Assembly: GCF_000316195.1 (NCBI RefSeq)
Contig: NZ_JH994111.1
Span: 174,634-238,633, forward strand
Origin: Brachyspira hampsonii 30446
GTDB lineage: Bacteria > Spirochaetota > Brachyspiria > Brachyspirales > Brachyspiraceae
DNA: 64,000 nucleotides
Reading direction: 5' to 3'
Under the pieces are notes generated by a model. That model was given only the letters and a program-made list of their open reading frames with translations. It ran no database searches and had not been told where the DNA came from. The position numbers and the translations under genes are program-made. This document shows positions 17,716-27,485 of this stretch, one piece after another (positions within the stretch are counted from its first letter, which is position 1; each line of letters starts with the position of its first letter).

Positions 17716-18246
17716 ATGTTTAAAGGCACTACAATATGTGCAGTATGCAGAGACGGAGTTACGGCAATAGCTGGAGACGGACAGGTTACATTGGGTGAAA
17801 CCGTGATGAAGCCTAATGCAGTTAAATTAAGAAAACTATACGGCGGCAAAGTGATATCAGGTTTTGCAGGATCTACTGCCGATGCATTTACATTATTTGA
17901 GAAATTTGAAAAAAGACTTCAGGAATTTTCAGGTGATTTAACCAGAGCAGCAGTTGAGCTTGCACGCGAATGGAGAACCGATAAGATGCTTAGGAATTTG
18001 CAGGCTTTAATCATAGTAGCAAGCAAAGATAAAATGCTTTTACTTTCAGGTAACGGCGATGTTATAGAAAGTGAAAATAATATATTAGCTATTGGAAGCG
18101 GCGGTCAGTATGCTAAGGCGGCTGCTATGGCATTAAGTGAAAATACGGATCTTTCTGCTAAAGAAATAGCTAGAAAATCACTTGAGATAGCTTCTAAAAT
18201 ATGTATATACACTAACAGTAATATTTCTTTGGAGGTAATAGAATAA
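17716..18246 (+). CDS. hslV: ATP-dependent protease peptidase subunit HslV (ClpQ)
   Basis: 176 aa. N-terminal-threonine protease subunit of the HslVU proteasome-like complex. The ATG at 17716 is chosen because GAGG (17702-17705) lies 10 nt upstream and it gives [10 protein letters not shown], where the first Thr becomes the nucleophile after propeptide removal, as in other Hsl[14 protein letters not shown] and [17 protein letters not shown] are family signatures. It lies 2 nt before hslU, so they are translationally coupled and encode the two halves of one machine. Confidence 0.95.
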   Translation: MFKGTTICAVCRDGVTAIAGDGQVTLGETVMKPNAVKLRKLYGGKVISGFAGSTADAFTLFEKFEKRLQEFSGDLTRAAVELAREWRTDKMLRNLQALIIVASKDKMLLLSGNGDVIESENNILAIGSGGQYAKAAAMALSENTDLSAKEIARKSLEIASKICIYTNSNISLEVIE

Positions 18247-18248
18247 AT

Positions 18249-19610
18249 ATGTCATTTGATGCGAAATTAGAAAGCGAACTTACACCTAGAAAAATAGTAG
18301 ATGCTTTAGATCAATATATAATAGGTCAGACAGAGGCTAAACGCTCAGTTGCTATAGCTTTAAGAAATAGATATAGAAGAAGACATTTGCCTGAAGATTT
18401 AAAAGATGAGGTTGCTCCTAAAAATATCATTCTTATAGGACCTACTGGGGTTGGTAAAACTGAAATAGCCAGAAGACTTGCTAAATTAGTAAATGCTCCT
18501 TTTATTAAGGTTGAGGCTACAAAATATACTGAAGTTGGTTATGTGGGAAGAGATGTAGAGAGTATGGTAAGGGATTTAGTTAATGTTGCCATATTCGATT
18601 TAAAAACAGCCATGATGAAAGAAGTAGAGAAAGAGGCTACCGAAATAGCATTAGATAAATTAGCTAAATTACTTCTTCCATCTGTAAAAAAAGAAAATGA
18701 TGAAAATATATCAGAAGAAGAGGCAGAAAAAAAGAAAAATGCCAGAGAACAGATAAAAAAGCGTATAGCTAATGGCGATTTTGATGAAAGTTATGTTGAA
18801 ATAAAAATATCATCAGGAAATAATAGAATGTTTGGTATAATTCCTGGTATGGGATTTGAAGAAAGCGATATGATTCAGTCTATGGTCGGAAGCATTATGC
18901 CTTCAAATAAAAAACATAAACGTTTGAGAGTTAAAGAGGCCAAAAAATACTTAATTAATGAGGCTTCAGAATCTCTTATAGATATGGATAAGATTACCTC
19001 TGACGCTTTAAGTCTTACAGAAAATATGGGTATAATATTTTTAGATGAGATAGATAAAATAGCTAGCGGCAATAAAACAGATAGTGCCGATGTAGCTCGT
19101 CATGGTGTTCAAAGAGATTTGCTTCCTATAGTTGAAGGTACTACAGTTAATACAAGATATGGTCCTGTAAAAACTGATCATATACTATTTATAGCAGCAG
19201 GAGCCTTCCATATAAATAAACCTTCAGATTTGATACCGGAGCTTCAGGGAAGATTTCCTATAAGAGTTGAGTTAAAGGCTTTATCAAAAGATGATTTCAA
19301 AGATATACTTGTTAATCCGAAGAATGCGATAACAAAACAGTATCAGGAATTATTGAAAACAGAAGGTGTAACAATAGAATTTGATGAAGAAGCTTTATCA
19401 GCTATAGCCGATATAGCATATAATATTAACACAAATGTTGAAAATATAGGTGCCAGAAGGCTTTATACTATTATGGAAAAAGTTTTTGAGGAGATTTCTT
19501 TCAGTGCTGATGAACATAAGGGTGAATTTATAAAAATTAATGCCGATAATATAAAAGATGCTATGAAAGACATCGAAGATAATAGAGATATAAGCAGATA
19601 TATATTATAG
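18249..19610 (+). CDS. hslU: HslU ATPase subunit of HslVU protease
   Basis: 453 aa. AAA+ unfoldase that feeds substrates into HslV. It opens with LTPRKIVDALDQYIIGQ, then Walker A GPTGVGKT (64-71), the inserted I-domain (about 110-245) and Walker B FLDEID (264-269). The C-terminal ISRYIL is the tail that docks between HslV subunits. The length is usual. The start lies 2 nt after the hslV stop. Confidence 0.96.
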   Translation: MSFDAKLESELTPRKIVDALDQYIIGQTEAKRSVAIALRNRYRRRHLPEDLKDEVAPKNIILIGPTGVGKTEIARRLAKLVNAPFIKVEATKYTEVGYVGRDVESMVRDLVNVAIFDLKTAMMKEVEKEATEIALDKLAKLLLPSVKKENDENISEEEAEKKKNAREQIKKRIANGDFDESYVEIKISSGNNRMFGIIPGMGFEESDMIQSMVGSIMPSNKKHKRLRVKEAKKYLINEASESLIDMDKITSDALSLTENMGIIFLDEIDKIASGNKTDSADVARHGVQRDLLPIVEGTTVNTRYGPVKTDHILFIAAGAFHINKPSDLIPELQGRFPIRVELKALSKDDFKDILVNPKNAITKQYQELLKTEGVTIEFDEEALSAIADIAYNINTNVENIGARRLYTIMEKVFEEISFSADEHKGEFIKINADNIKDAMKDIEDNRDISRYIL

Positions 19611-19686
19611 TTTTTTTTATTTTAATGTAGATTTTTTTATTATTTTTTATAATATAGTAAATATAATTAAAAATTGGAGTTTATAA

Positions 19687-20139
19687 ATGGATAATAACAA
19701 TGAACAAGAAAGTACCGTATTTATTAAATGGGTGCCTCTATATGAAACAAGGCATAAGCTTATAGACAGTCAGCATAAAGAGCTTGTTAATATTGTTAAT
19801 GAACTTTATCTTGCAACTGTTGATAATAGTGCCAATACAAATGAAGCTTTTATTAAAGCTATAAAGAAATGTATAGACTATACTCAGTATCACTTCAAAA
19901 CAGAAGAAAAAATAATGGATTTGATCAATTATTCGGATGCTGAAAATCATAAGGCTATGCATAAGAGTTTTTATTTGGAAATAGTTGATCAGATTAGAAA
20001 ATACGAAGAAGGTCAGCCTTTTGTAGCTAATAAGTTTATTAAGTTCTTAAAAGATTGGCTTTTGGAGCATATAGGTTTCCAAGATAAAAAATTTGTAAAC
20101 GAAATCAAAGAAGTTTTAAAGAAGAAAGAAGGTAATTAA
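19687..20139 (+). CDS. Bacteriohemerythrin
   Basis: 150 aa, one hemerythrin domain. It binds O2 at a di-iron site for oxygen storage or sensing, plausible in an anaerobe that meets oxygen at the gut wall. The seven expected ligands are visible: H30, H69, E73, H88, H92, H128 and D133 (DSQHKEL, HFKTEEKIM, HKAMHKSF, LLEHIGFQDKKF). TTGGAG precedes the ATG. A palindromic terminator follows (20162-20180). Confidence 0.93.
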   Translation: MDNNNEQESTVFIKWVPLYETRHKLIDSQHKELVNIVNELYLATVDNSANTNEAFIKAIKKCIDYTQYHFKTEEKIMDLINYSDAENHKAMHKSFYLEIVDQIRKYEEGQPFVANKFIKFLKDWLLEHIGFQDKKFVNEIKEVLKKKEGN

Positions 20140-20161
20140 TAAAACAGTATTAATATAATTT

Positions 20162-20190
20162 ATAAACATCTGATGTTTATTATTTTTTGT
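20162..20190 (+). terminator. Terminator after bacteriohemerythrin
   Basis: ATAAACATC and GATGTTTAT form a near-perfect palindrome followed by TATTTTTTG. Confidence 0.55.
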
Positions 20191-20227
20191 TGGAATAGTA
20201 TTGTATAAAAAATATAGGATTTGTTAA

Positions 20228-22510
20228 GTGTCGAAGAGTAACTCATACATAATTGGTGTAATTATATTAAGTATTATTAGTGCTATACTCCTATTTTTGG
20301 CGTTTCCCCCGCTTAATTTATTTCCTATGTCTTTTATTGCTTTAGTTCCGCTTAATATTATAATATTTAAAGCAGATAAAATTAGATATTATATAATATC
20401 CTCTTTTTTATTTGTATTGATTTTTTTCGGTCTTCTTTTAATGTGGATTACAGCATTTATGTTAAAAGAAACGGAAGCCGTAGTTTCTTTTTTAACTTTA
20501 TTTACTATATTGTTTTTAATAACATTTTTATTTTATTTTCCGGCTATGCTGTTAAGCGGATTTCTTTCTAAGAAATTGCCGGATTTTCGATTTATTATTA
20601 TACCGGCTGTATTTACATTTATGGAATATATGAGAAATGTAGGATATCTTGGATTTCCTTGGGGAATAATAGGATATTCGCAATGGAATTTCCTATTATT
20701 CATTCAGGCGGCAGATATATTTGGTGTTCTCGGTATTAGTTTTTTTATTTATTTTTCAAATTCTGTAATAGCGCATTATTTGCTTTTTATAGCTGAGAAA
20801 GATATAAAAGGAAAACATAAATATAAAAAGCCCTATATTCCCGGTTTAATATTTGCAGTTTCATTTTTATTTATTATTGCTTATGGTGCTATAAAAATAA
20901 ATCTTGAAGAATCTAATAGGACTTTGCAGCCTAAAACTAGAATAGCATTAATACAGAAATCTTTTGATCCTAATATTTATTGGAATAATATATATACAGG
21001 CGAGCCTTATCATAAAAATTCTAAAGGCATACAAGGTTTCGCAGAAAAATTTTTATTAAAGCCTGAGAAATTTAAAAATGAAGAGAAACCGGACGGTGTT
21101 ACGCAAAATGGTACAATATCTGTAAAAAGAATAGCAAATCTTGCCAGAGATGCCTCTCTTTCAAAGCCGTCTTTAATAGTGTATCCTGAATCTGTTACTT
21201 TGGATTCTTATGGTTTTTATATAAATGAATATAGAGATATGTTTAATTATGGTTTTGCTTCTAATTCTATGCATCCTGGAGTATATAATACATATATACT
21301 TTATGATATGATTAGATATACTCAAACATATCATTTATTAGGTACTACTATAATAAAAGAATATACTAATGAAGATGCATATAATCCGTATAAATATTAT
21401 AATGGTATGGAATTCATTAATGATAAAGGTAATGTAATAGGTGAGTATTCTAAAATTAAGCTTGTACCAGGCGGAGAATCATATCCTTTTCAAGATAATG
21501 AGTTTTTACTTAATACTTTCCCTTTTAAAAACATAATTAATTTTATGTATTCTCAATTTGACAAGGCTGGTGCTAACAGATGGGACAGAGGTAAAAGTCT
21601 TACAGTATTTAGTCATCCCAATGGCTATACTTTTTCTGGGGTTATATGTTTTGAAAGTGCTTTCGGTAATTTTGTGAGAAAATTTGTATATAATGGTGCA
21701 CAGACTTTAGCCGTTATCACAGAAGATGCTTGGTCTTACAGTGATGAGTCTTTGCTTCAGCATTTTTATATGTCTGTGTTTAGGGCTATAGAAAATAGAA
21801 GGGATATTGTTCATAATGGTAATTCTGGTGTTACAGGACATATATCAAGTACAGGAAAAATAATTTCAACGCTTCCTTTTTGGAAACCAGATTATATGAT
21901 TGCCAATGTAGCTCTTAATGATAAAATTACTATATACACTAGATTCGGCGAATGGTTTGTATATCTTTGCATTATATCTATTATTTTGTTTGTATTATCA
22001 GCTACAACAAAAACTTTAATGGAATTAAAAGAAATTATTAAAAAACGTTTCTTTTTGAAAAAGTCTGATGAAGATGAGGCTGTATTTGCGGTGATTCCTT
22101 CTGCTAAGAAGGTTGATGAATATATTAATAATGATAATAATTATGATTTGCCTAGTTTAGATGATTTAGATGATATTGTAAGCAGTAAAAATAAAGTTCA
22201 TAAGCCTGATGCAGCAGCGGAAAAAAAATATTCTGATAAATTAGATAACAATAAAAATATTAAAAAAAATGATGTTATAGAAGATGTTCATCAAAATAAA
22301 GAAAATAAAAAAGACAGCAGTAATAAAAAAATGGATCTGTTTTCTGATAATACTGTAAATTATTCTAAAGAGATGACTGATATAATAAATAATTCAAAAA
22401 GCTACAGTATATTTGAAAACGATAAATATACATCAGAAATATCTTCAGCTTTAACTAAAATCATAGAAGAAAATGATGAAAGGTTTAGCAGTAAGGATAC
22501 AAAAAAGTAA
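20228..22510 (+). CDS. lnt: Apolipoprotein N-acyltransferase with extra C-terminal tail
   Basis: 760 aa from GTG; most Lnt are about 500 aa. It adds the third acyl chain to lipoproteins at the inner membrane. Residues 1-225 hold the N-terminal membrane segments with LAFPPLN and GFPWG. The nitrilase-like domain carries the triad E321 (YPESVT), K409 (YSKIKLVPGGE) and C474 (GVICFESAF). A last membrane segment lies near 575-600. After it comes a polar tail of about 150 residues rich in Asp, Asn and Lys, not usual in the family and predicted cytoplasmic and disordered. It supports the many lipoproteins in this window. Confidence 0.93.
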   Translation: MSKSNSYIIGVIILSIISAILLFLAFPPLNLFPMSFIALVPLNIIIFKADKIRYYIISSFLFVLIFFGLLLMWITAFMLKETEAVVSFLTLFTILFLITFLFYFPAMLLSGFLSKKLPDFRFIIIPAVFTFMEYMRNVGYLGFPWGIIGYSQWNFLLFIQAADIFGVLGISFFIYFSNSVIAHYLLFIAEKDIKGKHKYKKPYIPGLIFAVSFLFIIAYGAIKINLEESNRTLQPKTRIALIQKSFDPNIYWNNIYTGEPYHKNSKGIQGFAEKFLLKPEKFKNEEKPDGVTQNGTISVKRIANLARDASLSKPSLIVYPESVTLDSYGFYINEYRDMFNYGFASNSMHPGVYNTYILYDMIRYTQTYHLLGTTIIKEYTNEDAYNPYKYYNGMEFINDKGNVIGEYSKIKLVPGGESYPFQDNEFLLNTFPFKNIINFMYSQFDKAGANRWDRGKSLTVFSHPNGYTFSGVICFESAFGNFVRKFVYNGAQTLAVITEDAWSYSDESLLQHFYMSVFRAIENRRDIVHNGNSGVTGHISSTGKIISTLPFWKPDYMIANVALNDKITIYTRFGEWFVYLCIISIILFVLSATTKTLMELKEIIKKRFFLKKSDEDEAVFAVIPSAKKVDEYINNDNNYDLPSLDDLDDIVSSKNKVHKPDAAAEKKYSDKLDNNKNIKKNDVIEDVHQNKENKKDSSNKKMDLFSDNTVNYSKEMTDIINNSKSYSIFENDKYTSEISSALTKIIEENDERFSSKDTKK

Positions 22511-22544
22511 TAATTTGAAATAAAGGGGATTAAGGTATTTATAT

Positions 22545-23717
22545 ATGTTGGGGGCGGTCAGAATACTTATAGCTGAGGATTCTAAAACGGTTAGTGCATT
22601 ATTAAATAATGTATTATCCAATCATTATAGAATAGAAGTTGTAAGTGTTGTGAATAACGGCATAGATGCATATAAATCTATAGTATCTATAAAGCCTGAT
22701 TTTGTTGTTATGAATATAGATTTACCCCTAATGGGCGGAATAGAATTATTGAAGCTGCTGAAAAAAGAGAATATACAAACTAATATTTTGGTTATGAGTT
22801 CTTTGGCACAGAATAAAGATTTATCATCTAGGGCTTTAGATTTAGGGGCTTTGGATATAATATATAAGCCTAGAAATATAACAGCAGATTTCATTAGAGA
22901 AAATATACTTAGTGTAATCTTGGAGTCTAAAAGAAATAATTCTTCAGTCTCTAATTCTGCTTTTGATTATAATTCTACTATTTTAAATAGCAATATGAAA
23001 AGAGCCGTTGAGGCATCAGATGATGAAAAAACATATATGGATAAATTTGATGATAATGTCAAAATAATTCCGTATAATCAAAAGCAAGTGGCAACAGCTT
23101 TAAGTATATCTTTTAGGAAGCCTTTTAAAGCTCCTCTTTTAGTGGCAATAGGCATATCTACAGGAGGTCCCAGAGCTCTTAGAATAATGCTTCCGAGTTT
23201 TCCTAAAGATTTTCCTCTGCCCATATTAATATCGCAGCATATACCTAAAGAATTTTCATCTTCTCTTATTTCTAGTTTGCAGGATATATCCAATATTAGA
23301 ATTAAAGAGGCTCAGGTAGATGAGGAGATATTACCGTCTATTGTATATATATCTCCGGGTGATAAAAATATGGGTATATATATGGATAGCAAAGGAAAAT
23401 TGAGAATTAAATTTTATCCTGACCCTGATAAAAAATTTGTTTATACCCCATGCGTAGATTATTTATTTAATACTATTGATGAGGTTTTAAAAGATAAGGC
23501 CATTGCTATTATAATGACAGGTATGGGAAATGACGGCACTAGCGGTATGACTAAATTATATAATGATAATAATTTAACTATAGCTCAGGATAAATTAAGC
23601 TGCACAGTATATGGTATGCCTAGGAGTGCTATAGAAAGTAAAATTGTACATGTGGTATTATCACTTTATGATATTACCGAATTTTTAGTACAGTATTTGA
23701 GAGGTAAACTTAAATGA
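22545..23717 (+). CDS. cheB: CheB-like chemotaxis methylesterase with altered receiver domain
   Basis: 390 aa: receiver domain (5-122), linker (123-185), methylesterase (about 190-385). It removes methyl groups from chemoreceptors. The catalytic triad is intact: S203 (GISTGGPRAL), H230 (SQHIP) and D328 (MTGMGNDGTSG). In the receiver, the phospho-acceptor position is N57 (VVMNIDLP) where Asp is expected, while E11, D12 and K106 are kept. Phosphorylation control may therefore be lost or changed. It overlaps the next lipoprotein gene by 4 nt. Confidence 0.88.
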   Translation: MLGAVRILIAEDSKTVSALLNNVLSNHYRIEVVSVVNNGIDAYKSIVSIKPDFVVMNIDLPLMGGIELLKLLKKENIQTNILVMSSLAQNKDLSSRALDLGALDIIYKPRNITADFIRENILSVILESKRNNSSVSNSAFDYNSTILNSNMKRAVEASDDEKTYMDKFDDNVKIIPYNQKQVATALSISFRKPFKAPLLVAIGISTGGPRALRIMLPSFPKDFPLPILISQHIPKEFSSSLISSLQDISNIRIKEAQVDEEILPSIVYISPGDKNMGIYMDSKGKLRIKFYPDPDKKFVYTPCVDYLFNTIDEVLKDKAIAIIMTGMGNDGTSGMTKLYNDNNLTIAQDKLSCTVYGMPRSAIESKIVHVVLSLYDITEFLVQYLRGKLK

Positions 23718-24199
23718 AGAATATTTTTATTTTAGCTATTATATTGATAATTTTTGCATCTTCTTGTAAAAAAGAATATGGTACTGAATACTCTATATAT
23801 GAATATGAAAAATATATATCTAAACTTATAGCAAATAGAGATACATTGGAGTTTACTGCTAATTTTCTTCAAAGTTTAGATGAAAATATAATTAATACTT
23901 TGAATGAAATGACTTTAGTATATGAGCTTACACCTGCTAATATTATAGAATCTATAAAAAATAGAGGTGCTTTATATCAAAGAATATTTTCAGATAATGA
24001 TGATTCTCTTTGCAATTATTTACCTAAAGACGGCGGATATTATGATGTTAGTGTAACTTATAAAAAATATAAGGATGTTATGCTGGCTCAGATTGAGTAT
24101 CCTTCTTTTAATAAGATATCTGAAAACTCTATTGAATTTGTTGCAATATATTTTAATGATAAATGGAATTTGATTACTGTCAATTTCCTTAATATTTGA
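23714..24199 (+). CDS. Lipoprotein, unknown (paralogue of next gene)
   Basis: 161 aa. Signal peptide MKNIFILAIILIIFASSC with lipobox ASSC gives a lipoprotein anchored at C18. The mature part is mixed polar with no known domain, ending KWNLITVNF. The ATG overlaps the cheB stop (ATGA), so it is translated with cheB. The following gene encodes a similar short lipoprotein, suggesting an old duplication. Confidence 0.8.
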   Translation: MKNIFILAIILIIFASSCKKEYGTEYSIYEYEKYISKLIANRDTLEFTANFLQSLDENIINTLNEMTLVYELTPANIIESIKNRGALYQRIFSDNDDSLCNYLPKDGGYYDVSVTYKKYKDVMLAQIEYPSFNKISENSIEFVAIYFNDKWNLITVNFLNI

Positions 24200-24214
24200 A
24201 AATAGGATTTTTTA

Positions 24215-24628
24215 ATGAAAAGAATTTTGATTACATCAATTATTGTATTATTTATATTAGTATCATGCTTGGAAGATTTAGACAGTGTTAGAAAAGAATC
24301 TTTATTTGCATTTTATGATAATATGAAAAACGAAATATTAAATGATAATATAAATTGGATAGAAAAAAATTCTGATATAGAAAATATAGAAAACATTAAA
24401 AATATCATATTAGATGACAGCGATTCTATAAAAAAATTGCTCTCTTCTTCAAATAAGGAATATTCAGTTACTATAAATTATACAATAGGAGATAATGCCA
24501 ATAAAGCGAGTGGATATTATATTATAAGAAATACTGAATTTTCACCTACATACTATTATATAAGACTTGTGAATAATTCAAATAAATGGAAAATAGAATC
24601 CATAGATAAACTTCCTTTAATAAAATAA
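24215..24628 (+). CDS. Lipoprotein, unknown
   Basis: 137 aa. MKRILITSIIVLFILVSC is a lipoprotein signal with lipobox LVSC (C18). The C-terminal half (YSVTINYTIGDNANKASGYYIIR, NKWKIESI) resembles small beta-sheet lipoproteins that read as DUF4878-like, and shares its ending style with the upstream paralogue. It lies 15 nt after that gene, probably in the same operon. Confidence 0.78.
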   Translation: MKRILITSIIVLFILVSCLEDLDSVRKESLFAFYDNMKNEILNDNINWIEKNSDIENIENIKNIILDDSDSIKKLLSSSNKEYSVTINYTIGDNANKASGYYIIRNTEFSPTYYYIRLVNNSNKWKIESIDKLPLIK

Positions 24629-24709
24629 AATATTTATTTTTAGTTATTTGCAAAAAATATTAAATATACTAAAATAAAAACAATAAGTTTTATTTTAAGG
24701 AAAATATAT

Positions 24710-25564
24710 ATGCCTACAATAAAAGCTCCATGCAAGATAAATATTTCTCTTGATATAACTTCAAAAAGAGAAGACGGATATCATTTGATAGAATCTTTAT
24801 TTCATACAGTAAGTTTATATGATATTATCACAATTGAAAAATCTGATGAATATAATATTACAACAAGCGGTAAGTTTGCATTAGAAGATGATAAAGAAGA
24901 AAATATTGTAACAAAAATATTTAATCATTTCAAAAAAAATATGGATCTTAATAATAATTATAATATACATATAGAAAAAAATATACCAACCGGAGCAGGA
25001 CTTGGAGGAGGATCATCTGATGCTGCTAATATCATTAAGTTTTTTTTATCCGAATTAAATATTAATATCAATGATAAGCTAATAGAATCTTTTTCTTCAT
25101 TTGGTGCTGATATTCCTTTTTTTATAAATGGAGGCTGTGCTTGGGTTTCAGGTATTGGTGAGAAAATAAAGAATTATGATTTTATACTTCCATATAATAT
25201 TATTTTAATTTATCCTAATATACATGTATCTACTAAATTAGCTTATTCAAAATTTACTTATGATGATTTTAATAAATCGGATTTATTTTATATAAAGAAT
25301 ATGCTTGATAATAAAGATATTAATTTTGAAAAAATAGTTTCAAAAACATATAATGTATTTGAGAAGAATGTTTTTAATTTGGAAAAAAGAATAGAAGAGA
25401 TAAAAAATAAAGCAGAGGATATAATTAAAAGAAAGGTAACTATGAGCGGTTCTGGTTCTTCGCTTTTTGCTTTATATAAGAATGATGATGCTGTAATTGA
25501 AGAAGATTTTAAAAAGTTAAAAAATGAACTTGATATGGACATATATATATTAAGTTTGATTTAA
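24710..25564 (+). CDS. ispE: 4-diphosphocytidyl-2-C-methyl-D-erythritol kinase
   Basis: 284 aa. GHMP kinase of the MEP isoprenoid pathway that phosphorylates CDP-ME. KAPCKINISLDI and DGYHLIESLFHTVSLYD are the substrate-side motifs. PTGAGLGGGSSDAA (93-106) is the ATP loop, GADIPFFINGG the catalytic Asp region and KVTMSGSGSSLFALY the C-terminal GHMP motif. AAGGAAAA precedes the ATG. Confidence 0.95.
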   Translation: MPTIKAPCKINISLDITSKREDGYHLIESLFHTVSLYDIITIEKSDEYNITTSGKFALEDDKEENIVTKIFNHFKKNMDLNNNYNIHIEKNIPTGAGLGGGSSDAANIIKFFLSELNININDKLIESFSSFGADIPFFINGGCAWVSGIGEKIKNYDFILPYNIILIYPNIHVSTKLAYSKFTYDDFNKSDLFYIKNMLDNKDINFEKIVSKTYNVFEKNVFNLEKRIEEIKNKAEDIIKRKVTMSGSGSSLFALYKNDDAVIEEDFKKLKNELDMDIYILSLI

Positions 25565-25631
25565 TTGTATTTAATGTTTTTTATGTTATAATTTTGCTTG
25601 TTATAAAAATTAAAAGAGAACATTATAAAAG

Positions 25632-26618
25632 ATGGTAAAAAAAGTATTTATTATATTATTGATATATTCTTCTGTATTTTTTGCAGCTGATTTATCATCA
25701 AAGCATTCATTATCAGTTTTAGAAACTAGCAGTACAAGATCAAAGGGTATGATGGGAGCAGACTTTTTAATAGGTAATGATTCATCTTCTTTATTCAAAA
25801 ACTCTTCATCTTTGATGGGAGTGCTTAGAGACAGTGTCAATTTAAATTATACTATTACATCTAATCCTCAAAATGATTATATATTCAATGCTTCTTATGC
25901 TCATATAGGAGGTTCTTATGCTGTAGGGGTTGGTTTTGCTGGAGAAATAAATAAAGTCTATTCTTATGATAGCTTGGGTTTTAAGAAGAATGATATATAT
26001 AACGGACTTTATTTAATAAATGTTGGTGCTACTTATGCTATTAATGAAAGTTCTTTTATAGGGGCAAATATTAAAAGTGTAGTTAATAATAGCGGAAAAG
26101 ATAATAATTTTGGAATGTTTTTTGATGTATCATATATGCAGTCTTTATTTACGCCTAATTTTAAACTTGGTGTTGGAATTAGGAATTTCGGATTTTATGA
26201 TAATGTATTTGCCAAAACAGATACTGATATAACAGCTTCTTTAGCATACACTAAAAGCGACGGAAGTTTTGCGGTATCAGGACAATATACAATATCGGTG
26301 CCTTCTGTAAGTCATGAATTATCTATTGGACTTGAAGCTATGATAATAGATTTTAATAAATTGGGATTATTTAAACAAAAAACTGCATGGTATGATGATT
26401 TGCCTGAAAGCATATTAGATGCTCCGGATTTTGTACAAAAAAGACTTTCTCAGCAACTTCCAAGCGGTGTTTTGGCTAGATTTGGGGTAGGTACTAAAGG
26501 GGTTTCTTTGGGATTGTCGCTATATTTGGATTTATTCAGGCTTGATTATGCTATTAGTTTTGATAATTTTAGTAAGGATAATATTTCTCATGATATAGGC
26601 ATGAGTTTTATGTTTTAA
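25632..26618 (+). CDS. Outer-membrane beta-barrel protein, UPF0164/PorV-like
   Basis: 328 aa with signal peptide MVKKVFIILLIYSSVFFAA. The pattern G..FL....S.SLF.NSS.L, then alternating beta strands (YAVGVGFAGEI, YLINVGATYAINESSFIGANIK) and a final IGMSFMF with C-terminal Phe indicates an outer-membrane barrel of the spirochaete UPF0164 kind. The family function is not established. Confidence 0.75.
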   Translation: MVKKVFIILLIYSSVFFAADLSSKHSLSVLETSSTRSKGMMGADFLIGNDSSSLFKNSSSLMGVLRDSVNLNYTITSNPQNDYIFNASYAHIGGSYAVGVGFAGEINKVYSYDSLGFKKNDIYNGLYLINVGATYAINESSFIGANIKSVVNNSGKDNNFGMFFDVSYMQSLFTPNFKLGVGIRNFGFYDNVFAKTDTDITASLAYTKSDGSFAVSGQYTISVPSVSHELSIGLEAMIIDFNKLGLFKQKTAWYDDLPESILDAPDFVQKRLSQQLPSGVLARFGVGTKGVSLGLSLYLDLFRLDYAISFDNFSKDNISHDIGMSFMF

Positions 26619-26636
26619 TTTAGGTTTAATTATTTT

Positions 26637-27482
26637 ATGGCTATATGTAAACAAAAAATATCTAATACGGAAAATTGCCCTAGAGAAGAATATAAAGATG
26701 GTTTATGCATTATACATCATAACAGTAATGATAAACCTGAAGGACTTTTCAGAAGAATAATAAGAGATGATATATATAGAGGGTTTTATAATTTCTCTTA
26801 TATGATTAGTTATGACGGATTTAATTTTGAGGGCTTGAAAATTGAAAAAAATTCTAACATGCTTTTTACCAACTCTTTATTTTACGGACCTTTTCAAATG
26901 AGGAATTTTAATTTATTCGGTTCTTTAGATTTTACAGACAGCAATTTTGAAAGCGGACTTTTTATTACAATGTCTAATGTTTATAAGGAAATTATTATAA
27001 AAAACTCTAAGATAAATATTGATTTTAATATGTCATTATCTAATTTGCATTCTATTGATATTGATAATATAACAGCTGACTGTAATTTTTCTATTGCTAA
27101 TTCAGATATAATTGATAAACTGTCATTTAATCATATTCATTTTAAAAATAATTTCAGTATGCTTAATGCAAGTTTGCAGGGAGAGTCTAGTTTTGAAAAT
27201 ATTATTATAGACGGAGATGCTGATTTTAGAAATATGGTATTTTATAAATCTTTAAAATTTGAAAATGTTGAAATAAAAGGTAAAACTATACCTTATGAAA
27301 TTATAGAAAATGAAAAAATAGAATTTGTAAATGTTCTAATAAACGGCAGGGTTATAGAAGACAATCAAAAAGAGAAAAAAGAAAAAGAGAAAAAAGAATC
27401 TCAATTAGAAAAAATCAAAGAAGCAAAGGATAAAATGTATAAAGAAACTTTGCTTAATAATAAATATTCTAAAAGAAAATAA
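26637..27482 (+). CDS. Pentapeptide-repeat-like protein with N-terminal Cys/His motif
   Basis: 281 aa. The N-terminus has C4, C14, C23 and HH in a short zinc-finger-like stretch (AICKQKISNTENCPREE, LCIIHH). Residues about 60-210 read as a right-handed beta helix with F/L every fifth residue or so (NFDFTDSNF-type, FENIIIDGDADFRNMVF). The last 45 residues are a Lys/Glu-rich coiled coil. No signal peptide, so probably cytoplasmic. It lies 18 nt after the barrel gene and converges on manC. Confidence 0.65.
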   Translation: MAICKQKISNTENCPREEYKDGLCIIHHNSNDKPEGLFRRIIRDDIYRGFYNFSYMISYDGFNFEGLKIEKNSNMLFTNSLFYGPFQMRNFNLFGSLDFTDSNFESGLFITMSNVYKEIIIKNSKINIDFNMSLSNLHSIDIDNITADCNFSIANSDIIDKLSFNHIHFKNNFSMLNASLQGESSFENIIIDGDADFRNMVFYKSLKFENVEIKGKTIPYEIIENEKIEFVNVLINGRVIEDNQKEKKEKEKKESQLEKIKEAKDKMYKETLLNNKYSKRK

Positions 27483-27485
27483 ATA

